64,000 nt of DNA from Litorisediminicola beolgyonensis (GCF_042679605.1 NZ_JBHTMU010000011.1:1-64000); one strand, 5' to 3'; numbered from the stretch's first letter, positions 44,021 through 52,716 are shown. Numbers and translations: made by a program. The notes: generated by a model from the sequence alone, not told the origin.

Positions 44021-45301
44021 ATGGGACAGCTTCTTCTGGGCCAGGTGCTGAGCTTTTCGGGCGACCCGTTCGAGGACGGTCTCGCGGCGGCGCGGATCGA
44101 GAGCGCGGGCGCGCTTCGGCTCGAGGATGGCCGCATCGCGGAGATCGGGACGCGCGACGACCTGATGGCGCGTCATCCCGGCGACACGGTCACCGATCAT
44201 ATGACCGCTTTGATCCTGCCGGGGTTTGTCGATGCGCATGTGCATTATCCGCAGACGGCGATCATCGCGAGTTGGGGCAAGCGGCTGATCGACTGGCTGA
44301 ACGGCTACACCTTTCCCGAAGAGACGCGCTTCGCCGATCCCGCCTACGCCTCCGAGATCGCGGGCCGGTATCTCGACCTCGTGCTGGCGGAGGGGACGAC
44401 CACGGTCTGTTCCTACTGCACCACGCATCCCGGCAGCGTCGATGCGGTCTTCGAGGCGGCCGAGGCGCGCGGCATGCGGGTGCTCGCGGGCAAGACCTGC
44501 ATGGACCGCAACGGGCCCGAGGCGCTTCTCGACACCGCAGAGCGCGCCTATGACGAAAGCCGCGCGCTTCTGGAGCGCTGGCACGGGCGGGCGCGGCTGT
44601 CCTATGTCATCACGCCGCGCTTCTCGCCCACCTCCACAGAAGCGCAGCTCGACGCGCTGGGAGCGCTCTGGGCGGAGCACCCCGATTGCCTGATGCAGAC
44701 GCATCTCTCCGAGCAGGTGGACGAGATCGCCTGGGTCAGAGGTCTCTTTCCCGAGGCGCGCGATTATCTCGACACTTATGAGCGTCACGGTCTTCTCGGC
44801 GCGAACGGGGTCTATGGCCACGCGATCCACCTGGAGCCGCGCGAGCGGGACCGGCTACGCGAAGTCGGCGCGGCGCTTGTGCATTGTCCGACATCGAACA
44901 CGTTCATCGGCTCGGGGCTCTTTGACATTGGCGGGCTCAAGACCGAGGGGCAGCGCGTGGGGCTCGCAACCGACACCGGCGGCGGGTCGTCCTTTTCGAT
45001 GTTGCGGACGATGGCAGCGGCCTACGAGATCGGGCAGCTGCGCGGACGGCCCCTGCACGCGGCCGAGCTTTTGTGGCTCGCGACCGAAGGCTCGGCCCGG
45101 GCGCTCGGGATCGACGCGCATGTGGGCCGGATGGTCCCGGGACAGGAGGCAGATCTGGTGGTGCTCGACCTGGCGTCCACCCCGGCCATCGCGCAGCGCG
45201 CGGAGCGAGCCGAGAGCGTCTGGGATCAGGTCTTCGCGACGATCATGATGGGCGACGATCGCGCGGTCGCCGCGACCTATGTGGCGGGCCGCAAGGTCTG
45301 A
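44021..45301 (+). CDS. guaD: Guanine deaminase
   Basis: GuaD deaminates guanine to xanthine in purine breakdown. The 426 residues belong to the amidohydrolase superfamily. The metal site is H73/H75 in FVDAHVHYPQT, followed by the WLNGYTFPEE segment typical of guanine deaminases, and later THLSEQ, GHAIHL and ATDTGGGSSFSMLRTM, with the last Asp as metal ligand. The ATG at 44021 is preferred to 44006 because of GGGGGCAG upstream. The gene is convergent with an 8-oxoguanine-deaminase-like gene: the stop codons abut with no gap. The pairing suggests a purine-salvage or catabolism locus. Confidence 0.9.
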   Translation: MGQLLLGQVLSFSGDPFEDGLAAARIESAGALRLEDGRIAEIGTRDDLMARHPGDTVTDHMTALILPGFVDAHVHYPQTAIIASWGKRLIDWLNGYTFPEETRFADPAYASEIAGRYLDLVLAEGTTTVCSYCTTHPGSVDAVFEAAEARGMRVLAGKTCMDRNGPEALLDTAERAYDESRALLERWHGRARLSYVITPRFSPTSTEAQLDALGALWAEHPDCLMQTHLSEQVDEIAWVRGLFPEARDYLDTYERHGLLGANGVYGHAIHLEPRERDRLREVGAALVHCPTSNTFIGSGLFDIGGLKTEGQRVGLATDTGGGSSFSMLRTMAAAYEIGQLRGRPLHAAELLWLATEGSARALGIDAHVGRMVPGQEADLVVLDLASTPAIAQRAERAESVWDQVFATIMMGDDRAVAATYVAGRKV

Positions 45302-46636
45302 TCAGGAGGCAAGCGCGGCGGCGAGCCGGTTCTGGGTTTCGATCGCGACCGGCAGGTCGAGCGTCGTCAGCACACCGTCGCGGACCACCTGCCGCCCCTC
45401 GACGAAGAGATGGCGCACGCGGCGCGGCCCCGCGAGCAGGAGCGCCGCCTTGTCCCAGCTTCCCGCCGCCTCGATCGCGTCGAGCGGCCAGAGCGCGAGA
45501 TCGGCCCGCGCGCCGACGCCGATCCAGCCGATATCGTCGCGCCCGAGGATCTGCGCCCCGCCCCGGGTCGCAAGCCGCAACGCGGCACGGGCGCTCATCG
45601 CGTCCGGACCTTGGCTCACGCGCTGGAGGAGCATCGCCTGGCGCGCCTCGGCCAGAAGGTCGCCGCTGTCGTTCGAGGCCGATCCATCGACACCGATCCC
45701 GACCGGGACCCCGGCCTCGACCATCTGCGCGACGGGCGCGATGCCCGATCCGAGACGGCAGTTGGAACAGGGGCAATGCGAGACGCCGGTGAGCGTTCGG
45801 GCGAAGAGCGCGATCTCCTCGGCGTCGAGCTTCACGCAATGGGCGTGCCAGACATCGTCGCCGGTCCAGCCCAGCTCTTCGGCATATTGCCCCGGGCGGC
45901 AGCCGAACTCGGCCAGCGAATAGGCCACGTCCTCGTCGTTCTCGGCCAGATGGGTGTGGAGCCGCACGCCCTTGTCGCGGGCCAGAAGCGCGGCGTCGCG
46001 CATCAGCTCGCGGCTCACCGAGAAAGGCGAACAGGGCGCGACGCCGACGCGCACCATCGCGCCGGGGCGCGGGTCGTGGAAGGTGTCGATGACGCGCAGG
46101 CAATCCTCGAGGATCGCGGCCTCGTCTTCGACCAGCGCATCGGGCGGCAGGCCGCCCTTGGACTGGCCGATGGACATCGCACCTCGGGTCGGATGGAAAC
46201 GGAGCCCGACCTTGGCGGCAGCCTCGATCGTGTCGTCGAGCCGCGCGCCGTTCGGGAAGAGATAGAGGTGATCGGAGCTGGTCGTGCAGCCCGAGAGCGC
46301 CAGTTCCGCGAGACCGATCTCGGCCGAGACGCGCATCTCCTCGGGGCCCATGCGCGCCCAGATCGGATAAAGCGTGGTCAGCCAGCCGAAGAGCGCGGCA
46401 TCCTGCGCGCGCGGGACGGCCCGGGTCAGCGTCTGGAACAGGTGGTGATGGGTATTCACCAGCCCAGGTGTCACGAGACAGCGCGAGGCATCGATCACCT
46501 CGCCCGTGGTCTCGAGCCCGGTGCCGATCTCGGCGATGATCCCGTCGCGCAGACGCAGATCGACGCCCGACAGCTCGGACGAGGTCTCGGTCATGCACAG
46601 CACGTGGCCGGCATTTCGCAGCAGAATTTCAATCAT
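45302..46636 (-). CDS. 8-oxoguanine deaminase-like amidohydrolase
   Basis: A 444-residue amidohydrolase of the TrzN/AtzB/8-oxoguanine deaminase branch. Metal ligands are H63/H65 in NTHHHLFQTLTRAVPRAQDA, then HTHLAEND, WHAHCVKL and VGIGVDGSASNDSGDL. The motif LFQTLTRAVPRAQDAALFGW matches proteins annotated as 8-oxoguanine deaminase or hydroxydechloroatrazine ethylaminohydrolase. The former fits better beside guanine deaminase. The chosen ATG has no clear ribosome site in the 20 bases upstream, but the protein N-terminus (IEILLRNAGHVLCM) is complete. It is convergent with guaD with stops directly adjacent. Confidence 0.83.
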   Translation of the reverse strand: MIEILLRNAGHVLCMTETSSELSGVDLRLRDGIIAEIGTGLETTGEVIDASRCLVTPGLVNTHHHLFQTLTRAVPRAQDAALFGWLTTLYPIWARMGPEEMRVSAEIGLAELALSGCTTSSDHLYLFPNGARLDDTIEAAAKVGLRFHPTRGAMSIGQSKGGLPPDALVEDEAAILEDCLRVIDTFHDPRPGAMVRVGVAPCSPFSVSRELMRDAALLARDKGVRLHTHLAENDEDVAYSLAEFGCRPGQYAEELGWTGDDVWHAHCVKLDAEEIALFARTLTGVSHCPCSNCRLGSGIAPVAQMVEAGVPVGIGVDGSASNDSGDLLAEARQAMLLQRVSQGPDAMSARAALRLATRGGAQILGRDDIGWIGVGARADLALWPLDAIEAAGSWDKAALLLAGPRRVRHLFVEGRQVVRDGVLTTLDLPVAIETQNRLAAALAS

Positions 46637-46708
46637 TTAAGAAACGATACTCAGGAGGTCTTCTGGGTCGTGAGAGTAGGCGAAGCGTAGCTCTCCATCC
46701 GCCCCGTG

Positions 46709-47515
46709 TCAGCCACGCAAATGGGTTAATGCCGCAGCGTGAAGCTCGGGTGTCGCCGCGGCGAGGACCTGCCCGCCCTCATGCACCGTCTGTCCCTGCC
46801 AATCGGTCACGATCCCGCCCGCGGCTTCGATCACCGCGATCGGGGCGCAGATGTCATAGGCCTGAAGGCCGGCCTCGATGACGAGGTCCACCTGCCCCAT
46901 GGCGAGAAGCGCATAGGCGTAGCAGTCGCAGCCGTAGCGGGTGAGGCGCGCGCGAGACGCGACACGCTCGAAGGCCGCGCGCTCCTCGGGCGTTCCGACT
47001 TCGGGAAAGGTCGACATCAGGACCGCGGCCTCGAGCGCGGCGCCGGTTCGGGCGCGCAAGCTTCCCCCGCCCCGCGGACCGTTCCAGAGCGCCTGGCCGA
47101 AGCCGCCGAGGAAGCGCTCGCCGATATAGGGCTGGTCGATCACGCCGAGGATCGGCCCGCTCGCATCGCAAAGCGCGATCAGCACCCCCCAGGTGGGCGT
47201 GCCGGACATGAAACCGCGAGTGCCGTCGATCGGGTCGAGCACCCAGGTCAGGCCACTCTCGCCCGCGCTGCGACCAAACTCCTCGCCCAGGATCGCGTCC
47301 TGCGGACGTCGCTCGGCCAGGATGTCGCGCATCGCGCGCTCTGCGGCGCGGTCGGCTGCCGTCACCGGGTCGAACCCCTGCGCGTGCTTGTTGTCGATCT
47401 CGAGCGACGTGGTTCGGAAATGGGGAAGGATGGCGGCACGGGCCGCGTCGGCCAGCGCCTGGGCCACACCGGTCAGCTCGGCGTGGAGATCGGAATCGGG
47501 AAGCGGCGCGCCCAT
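46709..47515 (-). CDS. hisN: Histidinol-phosphatase, inositol monophosphatase family
   Basis: HisN-type enzymes dephosphorylate L-histidinol phosphate in histidine synthesis. The 268 residues carry the IMPase metal-binding residues: E78/E79 in LGEEFG, D94 and D97 in WVLDPIDGTRGF, and D222-type ligand in LQAYDICAPIAVIEAAGG. The MSGTPTWGVLIAL segment after the DPIDGT motif is typical of the histidinol-phosphatase branch rather than of SuhB-like phosphatases. The start is supported by a GGGGG ribosome site. It lies 72 bases before the amidohydrolase start on the same strand; no other his gene is in the window. Confidence 0.82.
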   Translation of the reverse strand: MGAPLPDSDLHAELTGVAQALADAARAAILPHFRTTSLEIDNKHAQGFDPVTAADRAAERAMRDILAERRPQDAILGEEFGRSAGESGLTWVLDPIDGTRGFMSGTPTWGVLIALCDASGPILGVIDQPYIGERFLGGFGQALWNGPRGGGSLRARTGAALEAAVLMSTFPEVGTPEERAAFERVASRARLTRYGCDCYAYALLAMGQVDLVIEAGLQAYDICAPIAVIEAAGGIVTDWQGQTVHEGGQVLAAATPELHAAALTHLRG

Positions 47516-47586
47516 CTTAGCCCCCTAGGGTAGCGGCATTCTGCCACTGCGCCTATCCCGGTCCGTTTGCGGATTCAACGCCGCCG

Positions 47587-47949
47587 TCAGGCGACGTCGG
47601 ACAGCACGCGGGCCAGTTCGAAGAGGCGACGGCGCTGATTCTCGGGGATGGCGTAGTAGGAGCGCACGAGATCCAGCGCTTCCTTGTCACCGAGAAGATC
47701 TGCAGGCACCGCCTGCGCGGCGGGCTCGGCCTCGGTCAGTCCTTCGAAGAAGAAGCTCACCGGAACCTGAAGTGCGTCAGAGATGTCCCAGAGCCGCGAG
47801 GCGCTGACGCGGTTCGCGCCGGTCTCGTATTTCTGGATCTGCTGAAACTTGATGCCAACACGCTCTGCCAGTTGCTGTTGGGTCATTCCGACGAGCCAAC
47901 GGCGATGGCGGATTCGCTTGCCGACATGAACGTCCACAGGATGCGTCAT
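47587..47949 (-). CDS. Xre-family helix-turn-helix regulator
   Basis: A 120-residue DNA-binding protein common in Alphaproteobacteria. The helix-turn-helix lies at about residues 10-65 (GMTQQQLAERVGIKFQQIQK, then ETGANRVSASRLWDISDAL), followed by a short dimerisation/effector region ending RLFELARVLSDVA. The ATG at 47949 has AGGGA 10 bases upstream. It lies 72 bases before hisN on the same strand. Its upstream gap of about 295 bases contains no other gene. Target genes are unknown. Confidence 0.85.
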   Translation of the reverse strand: MTHPVDVHVGKRIRHRRWLVGMTQQQLAERVGIKFQQIQKYETGANRVSASRLWDISDALQVPVSFFFEGLTEAEPAAQAVPADLLGDKEALDLVRSYYAIPENQRRRLFELARVLSDVA

Positions 47950-48244
47950 TCGATATAGTCCCTAATAGTCATACTTGGTCAGTCTTTAACATTAGAGGTC
48001 CAGTCGAACGAAATTCTCGACCGGTCCCCGTATCGAATGCTGTGCACCCCTCCAGCAGGATGGAACCTAGACCGAAGCGACGCGTGCACGCAAGTGTTAG
48101 GATACCGTTTGGGTGGTGCAAACAAACCGGTTTCGCTTGGAACGCGATGGTGACGTCGGGTCAACACTCTTCGCGCGGACATGCGCCCGGTTTGACAGAG
48201 CGCGCCCGGTTCCGCATGACCGTGGCAGATAATCAGGAGGTCCC

Positions 48245-49204
48245 ATGCGCGCCTACCAGGTCACCGGGTTCGACACCGAGCCCGCCTTTGCCGACATCGC
48301 CGTTCCGGAACCGGGGGCTGGCGAGATTCGCCTCAAGATCGCGGCCTGCGGTCTGAATTTCGCCGATCTGCTGATGATCAAGGGCACCTACCAAGCGACA
48401 CCGGAGCCGCCCTTCACGCTCGGGATGGAGGTCGCGGGGACCATCGACGCGCTCGGCGACGGTGTCGACGGGCTCGAGATCGGCGACCGCGTCGCGGTCT
48501 TCGGCGGCTGCGGTGGACTCGCGGAATACGGTGTCTTCGACGCAAAACGCGCGGCAAAGCTGCCTGACGGGATGGATCTGCCGACCGCGGCCGGGTTTCA
48601 GATTGCCTATGGCACCAGTCATGTCGCGCTGGATCACCGCGCCCGCCTGCAACCCGGCGAGACGCTTCTGGTCCTCGGTGCCGCGGGCGGCGTCGGACTG
48701 ACCGCGGTGGAAATCGGCAAGCTGATGGGCGCGACCGTGATCGCCTGCGCCCGGGGCGCCGACAAGCTGGAGGCCGCCAAGGCCGCCGGAGCCGACCACC
48801 TGATCGACGCCAAGACCCAGGACATCCGCGCCGAGGTCAAGGCGCTCGGCGGCGCCGACGTGGTCTATGATCCGGTGGGCGGCGAGCAGTTCGAAGCCGC
48901 CTTCCGTGCCTGCAAGCCCGAGGCGCGGCTTCTTCCCATCGGCTTTGCCAGCGGCGATGTGCCGCAGATCAAGTCCAACCATCTCCTGGTGAAAAACCTC
49001 ACCGTGCTCGGCGTTTACTGGGGCGGCTATCTCGAGTTTCGCCCCGAGGTGGTCACCGAGAGCCTCGATCAGCTCTTCGCCTGGCACGAAGCGGGCACCC
49101 TGCGCCCGCATCTGAGCCATGTTCTCCCCATCGACGAGGTCGCCGAAGGGCTGGCGCTGCTGCGCGAGCGCCGCTCGACCGGCAAGGTGGTGATCACCCT
49201 GTAG
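48245..49204 (+). CDS. NADPH:quinone oxidoreductase family protein (MDR superfamily)
   Basis: A 319-residue zinc-independent medium-chain dehydrogenase/reductase that likely transfers a hydride from NADPH to quinones or other electrophilic carbonyls in the cytoplasm. Seen are GLNFADLLMIKGTYQATPE, VAGTIDALGDGV and the Rossmann glycine motif LVLGAAGGVGLTAVEIGK near 140-157. No zinc-binding cysteines are found. The ribosome site AGGAGG lies just before the ATG. A -35-like TTGACA is 57 bases upstream. The end overlaps the convergent LysR gene by 11 bases. Quinone specificity is inferred from the family. Confidence 0.87.
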   Translation: MRAYQVTGFDTEPAFADIAVPEPGAGEIRLKIAACGLNFADLLMIKGTYQATPEPPFTLGMEVAGTIDALGDGVDGLEIGDRVAVFGGCGGLAEYGVFDAKRAAKLPDGMDLPTAAGFQIAYGTSHVALDHRARLQPGETLLVLGAAGGVGLTAVEIGKLMGATVIACARGADKLEAAKAAGADHLIDAKTQDIRAEVKALGGADVVYDPVGGEQFEAAFRACKPEARLLPIGFASGDVPQIKSNHLLVKNLTVLGVYWGGYLEFRPEVVTESLDQLFAWHEAGTLRPHLSHVLPIDEVAEGLALLRERRSTGKVVITL

Positions 49205-50063
49205 CGGCGAGACGCGGCGGGGCGGCGTAGCTCTGACGAAGCAGCTCTGCCATCGCCTGCTGCGGCGCGGGCGCACCCGGTAGCGTATAAAGCGCGATGC
49301 CGGTGCGGCCCGGATCGGGCAGCGCTCCGCCATGGGCGACGGGCACGCAATTCGGCGGCAGGTTGCCCTCGATCAGCGCCGCCACCCCGAGATCGGCCGA
49401 AATCGCCGCCTCGACGGCGTTGTCGAGCTCGGATTCCACTGCGCGCTCCCATTCCAGGCCTGACTCGTCGAGCACCCGGGTGATCCCGTCGCGGAACACG
49501 CAGTTCGAGCAGGAGGCCACCGGCAGCGGGCGGCGCTTCCAGGCCTGCCCGTCCTCGGCACCGACCCAGACCAGCGGCTTTTCGACGATGACCACCGCTT
49601 CGCCGTCCGGGCGGTCCTCGGTGGTCAGGATCAGGTCGCATTCGCCGCGGCCGAACATCGCCTTGAGCGCGCGGGTCGGTGCCGAGATCAGCCGCACCCG
49701 CATGCGCGGGAAATCGGCGGCGAAGCGCTTCAGCACCTGCGGCACCACCGGGTAGATGATGTCGTTCGGCACGCCGAGGCGCAGCTCGCCCTCGTAATCC
49801 TGCGCCGTCAGGCGGCCCCAGGCCTCGTCGTTGATCGCGAGCATCTTGCGCCCGTATTTCAGAAGCTGCTCGCCCGAGGCGGTGAGGCTCACGCCCCGGC
49901 CCGAGCGGTCGAGAAGCGACAGGCCGAGCGATTCTTCGAGCCGCTTAAGCTGCATCGAGACCGCCGACTGGGTCAGGTTCAGAAGATTCGCGGCCCGCGT
50001 CACGCCGCCGGTTTCCGCAACGGTCACGAAAGAGCGCAGGGCCGTCAGGTCGAAATTTCGCAT
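49194..50063 (-). CDS. LysR-family transcriptional regulator
   Basis: A 289-residue LysR regulator. The N-terminal winged helix-turn-helix covers about residues 1-65 (FVTVAETGGVTRAANLLNLT, then QSAVSMQLKRLEESLG). The C-terminal effector-binding domain starts near 92 (LRLGVPNDIIYPVVPQVL) and includes SCSNCVFRDGITRVL. The ligand is unknown. It is divergent from the DUF1127 gene; the 125-base gap contains an ATTC-N8-GAAT palindrome. The classical LysR arrangement suggests it controls itself and the DUF1127 gene, and possibly the Bax-inhibitor-like gene further on. Its end overlaps the quinone reductase gene by 11 bases. Confidence 0.92.
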   Translation of the reverse strand: MRNFDLTALRSFVTVAETGGVTRAANLLNLTQSAVSMQLKRLEESLGLSLLDRSGRGVSLTASGEQLLKYGRKMLAINDEAWGRLTAQDYEGELRLGVPNDIIYPVVPQVLKRFAADFPRMRVRLISAPTRALKAMFGRGECDLILTTEDRPDGEAVVIVEKPLVWVGAEDGQAWKRRPLPVASCSNCVFRDGITRVLDESGLEWERAVESELDNAVEAAISADLGVAALIEGNLPPNCVPVAHGGALPDPGRTGIALYTLPGAPAPQQAMAELLRQSYAAPPRLAATG

Positions 50064-50096
50064 CCATCAATATCCGTGATGATAAACGTCAAGAAC

Positions 50097-50112
50097 ATTC
50101 GTTTTACAGAAT
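50097..50112. promoter_or_regulatory. ATTC-N8-GAAT palindrome between LysR and DUF1127 genes
   Basis: ATTC (50097-50100) and GAAT (50109-50112) are separated by exactly eight bases, within the divergent promoter region 34 bases from the LysR start. The spacing matches the SqrR/BigR operator and the other site at 11424-11439. It could also be this LysR protein's own box, although the symmetric spacing is T-N12-A rather than the usual T-N11-A. Confidence 0.45.
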
Positions 50113-50188
50113 GCTAGCACGGGCCCATTCTATCACGCAATCGGATTGCTGATCCGCGATCCATCAACTTTCGTGAAAGGAGACCGCC

Positions 50189-50401
50189 ATGTTCACGCTC
50201 TCGCTCGCCCGCCCCCGGCAAACGGTCGTCCGCCCGGGCCTCTTTCATCGCCTGTCGGCCTTCTCTGCCCTAGCGCGCCAGCGCCGGGCGCTGGCCCGGC
50301 TCGACGACGCGCGGTTGGCCGATATCGGGCTGACCCGCCACGAGGCGCTGACCGAGGCCGCACGCCCCGCCTGGGACGCCCCCGATCACTGGCGCGGCTG
50401 A
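50189..50401 (+). CDS. DUF1127 (YjiS-like) small protein
   Basis: A 70-residue arginine-rich protein of the DUF1127 family, common in Alphaproteobacteria. The C-terminal motif LARLDDARLADIGLTRHEAL is the family signature and ends EAARPAWDAP. Related small proteins bind RNA and affect phosphate and carbon metabolism or stress in Agrobacterium and Rhodobacter; the role here is inferred only. AAAGGAG precedes the ATG. It is divergent from the LysR gene and 138 bases ahead of the Bax-inhibitor-like gene. Confidence 0.85.
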   Translation: MFTLSLARPRQTVVRPGLFHRLSAFSALARQRRALARLDDARLADIGLTRHEALTEAARPAWDAPDHWRG

Positions 50402-50460
50402 GCTTTGACGTCGATCCGGGCGTCCGGATCGGCTTCCCTGCCTTTCGCGAACGGAAAGCC

Positions 50461-50488
50461 TTGAAAAACGAAGGACCCGTCCTGATAT
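50461..50488 (+). promoter_or_regulatory. Candidate sigma70-type promoter of the Bax-inhibitor-like gene
   Basis: TTGAAA (50461-50466) and TGATAT (50483-50488) are 16 bases apart, 51 bases before the start codon at 50540. A small hairpin (CCGGC/GCCGG) lies in the leader near 50502-50516. Predicted from sequence only. Confidence 0.4.
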
Positions 50489-50539
50489 TCCAAAGGCGAT
50501 CCGGCCAAAAGCCGGACACCAGCTTATTCGGAGGGATTC

Positions 50540-51322
50540 ATGGCTGAATACAGGACGGTTCGGGCCGGCACCGCAACGGGCGCCCGCTCTGCCCAGATCG
50601 ACGAGGGCCTGCGCGCCCATATGAACAAGGTCTACGGCACGATGTCCGTAGGCATGCTCATCACCTTTGCAGCCGCATGGGCGCTGTCCGGCATGGCCGT
50701 GACGACCGACCCGGCTGCCGGGGCAGTGCAGATCGGCGCCGACCAGTACCTCACCGGTCTCGGACAGGCGCTCTATCTGTCGCCGCTGAAATGGGTGGTG
50801 ATGTTCGCGCCCCTGCTCTTCGTCTTCGGCTTCTCCGCCGGGATCAACCGCATGTCCGCAGCCACGGCTCAGACCGTGTTCTACGTCTTCGCCGCGGTGA
50901 TGGGCATCTCGATCAGTTCGATCTTTCTCGTCTTCACCGGCGTGTCGATCGCACAGACCTTCCTCGTGACGGCGATCGCCTTCGCGGGCCTGTCGCTCTG
51001 GGGCTACACCACCAAAAAGGATCTGTCGGGCTTCGGCACCTTCCTTCTGATGGGCCTGATCGGCCTCATCGTGGCCTCGATCGTGAACCTGTTCCTCGCC
51101 TCCTCGGCGCTGGGCTTCGCGATCTCGGTGATCGGCGTGCTGATCTTCGCGGGTCTGACCGCCTATGACACGCAGTCGATCAAGACCGAGTATATCGAAC
51201 ATGCCCGCCACGGCGACAGCGAGTGGCTCGGCAAGTCGGCGATCCTGGGCGCGCTGCGTCTCTATCTCGATTTCATCAACATGTTCATGTTCCTGCTCCA
51301 GTTCATGGGCAATCGCGAGTAA
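50540..51322 (+). CDS. Bax inhibitor-1/YccA family membrane protein
   Basis: A 260-residue integral membrane protein with about seven helices, of the BI-1/TMBIM family. Bacterial members such as YetJ are pH-sensitive calcium-leak channels; YccA modulates the FtsH protease. Signature regions are HMNKVYGTMSVGMLITFAAA near 32, FGFSAGINRMSA near 97 and GLTAYDTQSIKTEY near 208 with the conserved aspartate. GGAGGG precedes the ATG. A promoter-like sequence lies upstream and a good terminator follows, so it is probably transcribed alone. Confidence 0.92.
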   Translation: MAEYRTVRAGTATGARSAQIDEGLRAHMNKVYGTMSVGMLITFAAAWALSGMAVTTDPAAGAVQIGADQYLTGLGQALYLSPLKWVVMFAPLLFVFGFSAGINRMSAATAQTVFYVFAAVMGISISSIFLVFTGVSIAQTFLVTAIAFAGLSLWGYTTKKDLSGFGTFLLMGLIGLIVASIVNLFLASSALGFAISVIGVLIFAGLTAYDTQSIKTEYIEHARHGDSEWLGKSAILGALRLYLDFINMFMFLLQFMGNRE

Positions 51323-51348
51323 CTCTCGCACGGACATGAGACGGATCG

Positions 51349-51373
51349 GGCCGCCCTTCGGGGCAGCCTTTTT
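51349..51373 (+). terminator. Rho-independent terminator after the Bax-inhibitor-like gene
   Basis: GGCCGCCC (51349-51356) pairs with GGGCAGCC (51361-51368) around a TTCG loop with one mismatch, followed by five T. Confidence 0.85.
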
Positions 51374-51382
51374 CATGGCGCG

Positions 51383-51886
51383 TCAGCGAAGCGCGCAGGT
51401 CATCCGGACCGCATTGAAGGCGATGCCCCGCGGAAGTTCGACCTGCATCGGCCCCTGACGGACAAAGCCCATCGCGGCATAAAACGGCTCTGCGGTCAGC
51501 GTGCTGTAGCACTGCATCTCGCGCACGCCATCGGCCCCCGCCTCTGCCAGGAGAAAACCCACCAACCGCCGCGCCAGCCCCTCGCGCAGGCGACCGGGAT
51601 CGGTGGCGACATGGCGGATATGGGCGACGCCGGGACTGAGAGCGCCCGACCCCGGCGCCTCGCGCGTCCAGCCACCGGCGGCGAGCGCCTGCCCCGCCTC
51701 TTCGATCATGTAGAACTGGCCCGACGCCAGAAGCTGCGGCTGCGCGCGCGCAATGAGCGGCACGGCGGTCACCATCACCGAGGGCGGGTAATCGGCGGCG
51801 AGAAGACGCGGATAGTTCTTCTGGTAGAGCGCCTCGACGGCCTCGAGATCCTCGGGGCCAGCGCGACGCAGCACGGGCTCGGTCAT
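51383..51886 (-). CDS. GNAT-family N-acetyltransferase
   Basis: A 167-residue acetyltransferase-fold protein that would transfer an acyl group from acyl-CoA to an amine. It starts TEPVLRRAGPEDLEAVEALY, with the central strand-turn HIRHVATDPGRLREGLARRL as the CoA pyrophosphate-binding region and YSTLTAEPFYAAMGFVRQGP toward the end, all typical of GNAT. The ATG at 51886 follows GGGGGTG; the open frame further upstream overlaps rpmG and is not used. Substrate unknown. Confidence 0.85.
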   Translation of the reverse strand: MTEPVLRRAGPEDLEAVEALYQKNYPRLLAADYPPSVMVTAVPLIARAQPQLLASGQFYMIEEAGQALAAGGWTREAPGSGALSPGVAHIRHVATDPGRLREGLARRLVGFLLAEAGADGVREMQCYSTLTAEPFYAAMGFVRQGPMQVELPRGIAFNAVRMTCALR

Positions 51887-51969
51887 GGCGCACCCCCGGA
51901 AACGCGACGCGCCGCGCGACCCGGTCCGGATCGCGCGGCGCGCATCAACTGTCCCTCGAGCGGGAAGGC

Positions 51970-52137
51970 TTACTTGATCTTGCCTTCCTTGTACTCGACA
52001 TGCTTGCGCGCGACCGGGTCGTATTTCCGGATCGACATCTTTTCCGTCATCGTGCGCGCGTTCTTCTTGGTCACGTAGAAGTGGCCGGTGCCTGCGGTCG
52101 AATTCAGGCGGATTTTGATCGTAGTCGGCTTCGCCAT
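51970..52137 (-). CDS. rpmG: Ribosomal protein L33
   Basis: A 55-residue large-subunit ribosomal protein. The sequence AKPTTIKIRLNSTAGTGHFY, then VTKKNARTMTEKMSIRKYDP and VARKHVEYKEGKIK is standard L33. It is the cysteine-free (C-) form that needs no zinc. The start has AAGGAG upstream. It is downstream of rnpB on the same strand. Confidence 0.97.
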   Translation of the reverse strand: MAKPTTIKIRLNSTAGTGHFYVTKKNARTMTEKMSIRKYDPVARKHVEYKEGKIK

Positions 52138-52257
52138 GGGTCGTCTCCTTCGGGCAGGCCTCGGCGCGGCCCGTGAAATCCTGTGAAGCCCGCCTTTTAC
52201 CCAAGGCGGGATGCGAGTCAACCGGGTCGACCCCGGTTTTCCGCCCCGTGTCGATAT

Positions 52258-52674
52258 GCGCGGAGGGCCTGTAAGCCGGATTCTGTCTGCGGCGGGTCGC
52301 CCCGCCGGAGATGGCCATTCATCTTGGCCGATGCTCGCGCACCGGCTCGTGCTGCCAACCCGGACCTCTCGGGCTGAAGCGGCCCTGCGGCGATATCCCC
52401 GAAAGGATCAGCCCCGCGCGAGGTCCCTATTTGGCATTGCTCCCGGTGGGGCTTGCCATGCGGGTCCGGTTGCCCGTCCCCCGGTGGGCTCTTACCCCAC
52501 CGTTTCACCCTGACCGGCACGCGCCCGAAGACGCGCGACGGCGGTTTGTTTTCTGTGGCGCTGTCCGTCAGGTCGCCCTGCCCGGGCGTTACCCGGCACC
52601 GTTGCTTCAGGGAGTCCGGACTTTCCTCTCCCTCCCGGTTGCCCGGTCAGGAGCGGCCACCCGGCCCTCCGCGC
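52258..52674 (-). ncRNA. rnpB: RNase P RNA (class A)
   Basis: The catalytic RNA that trims tRNA 5' ends, read on the minus strand. The ends form a perfect 12-base P1 helix: GCGCGGAGGGCC (52674-52663) with GGCCCTCCGCGC (52269-52258). Conserved core segments are GAGGAAAGTCCGGAC (P4/CR-I), ACAGAAAACAAACCGCC, GGGTAAGAGCCCACC and the terminal ACAGAATCCGGCTTACAGG. The length of about 417 bases is normal for Alphaproteobacteria. The exact ends are inferred from P1. Confidence 0.95.
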
Positions 52675-52716
52675 CCCTGCGCGATAGGTCCGGTCGCGGA
52701 AAAGGTCAACTCCCGC

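Noticed and set aside
47950..48244. A possible small gene or RNA in the 295-base gap before the quinone reductase gene
   Set aside because: Open frames here are arginine-rich shadows. No conserved RNA pattern was recognised, and promoter-like elements are enough to explain the gap.
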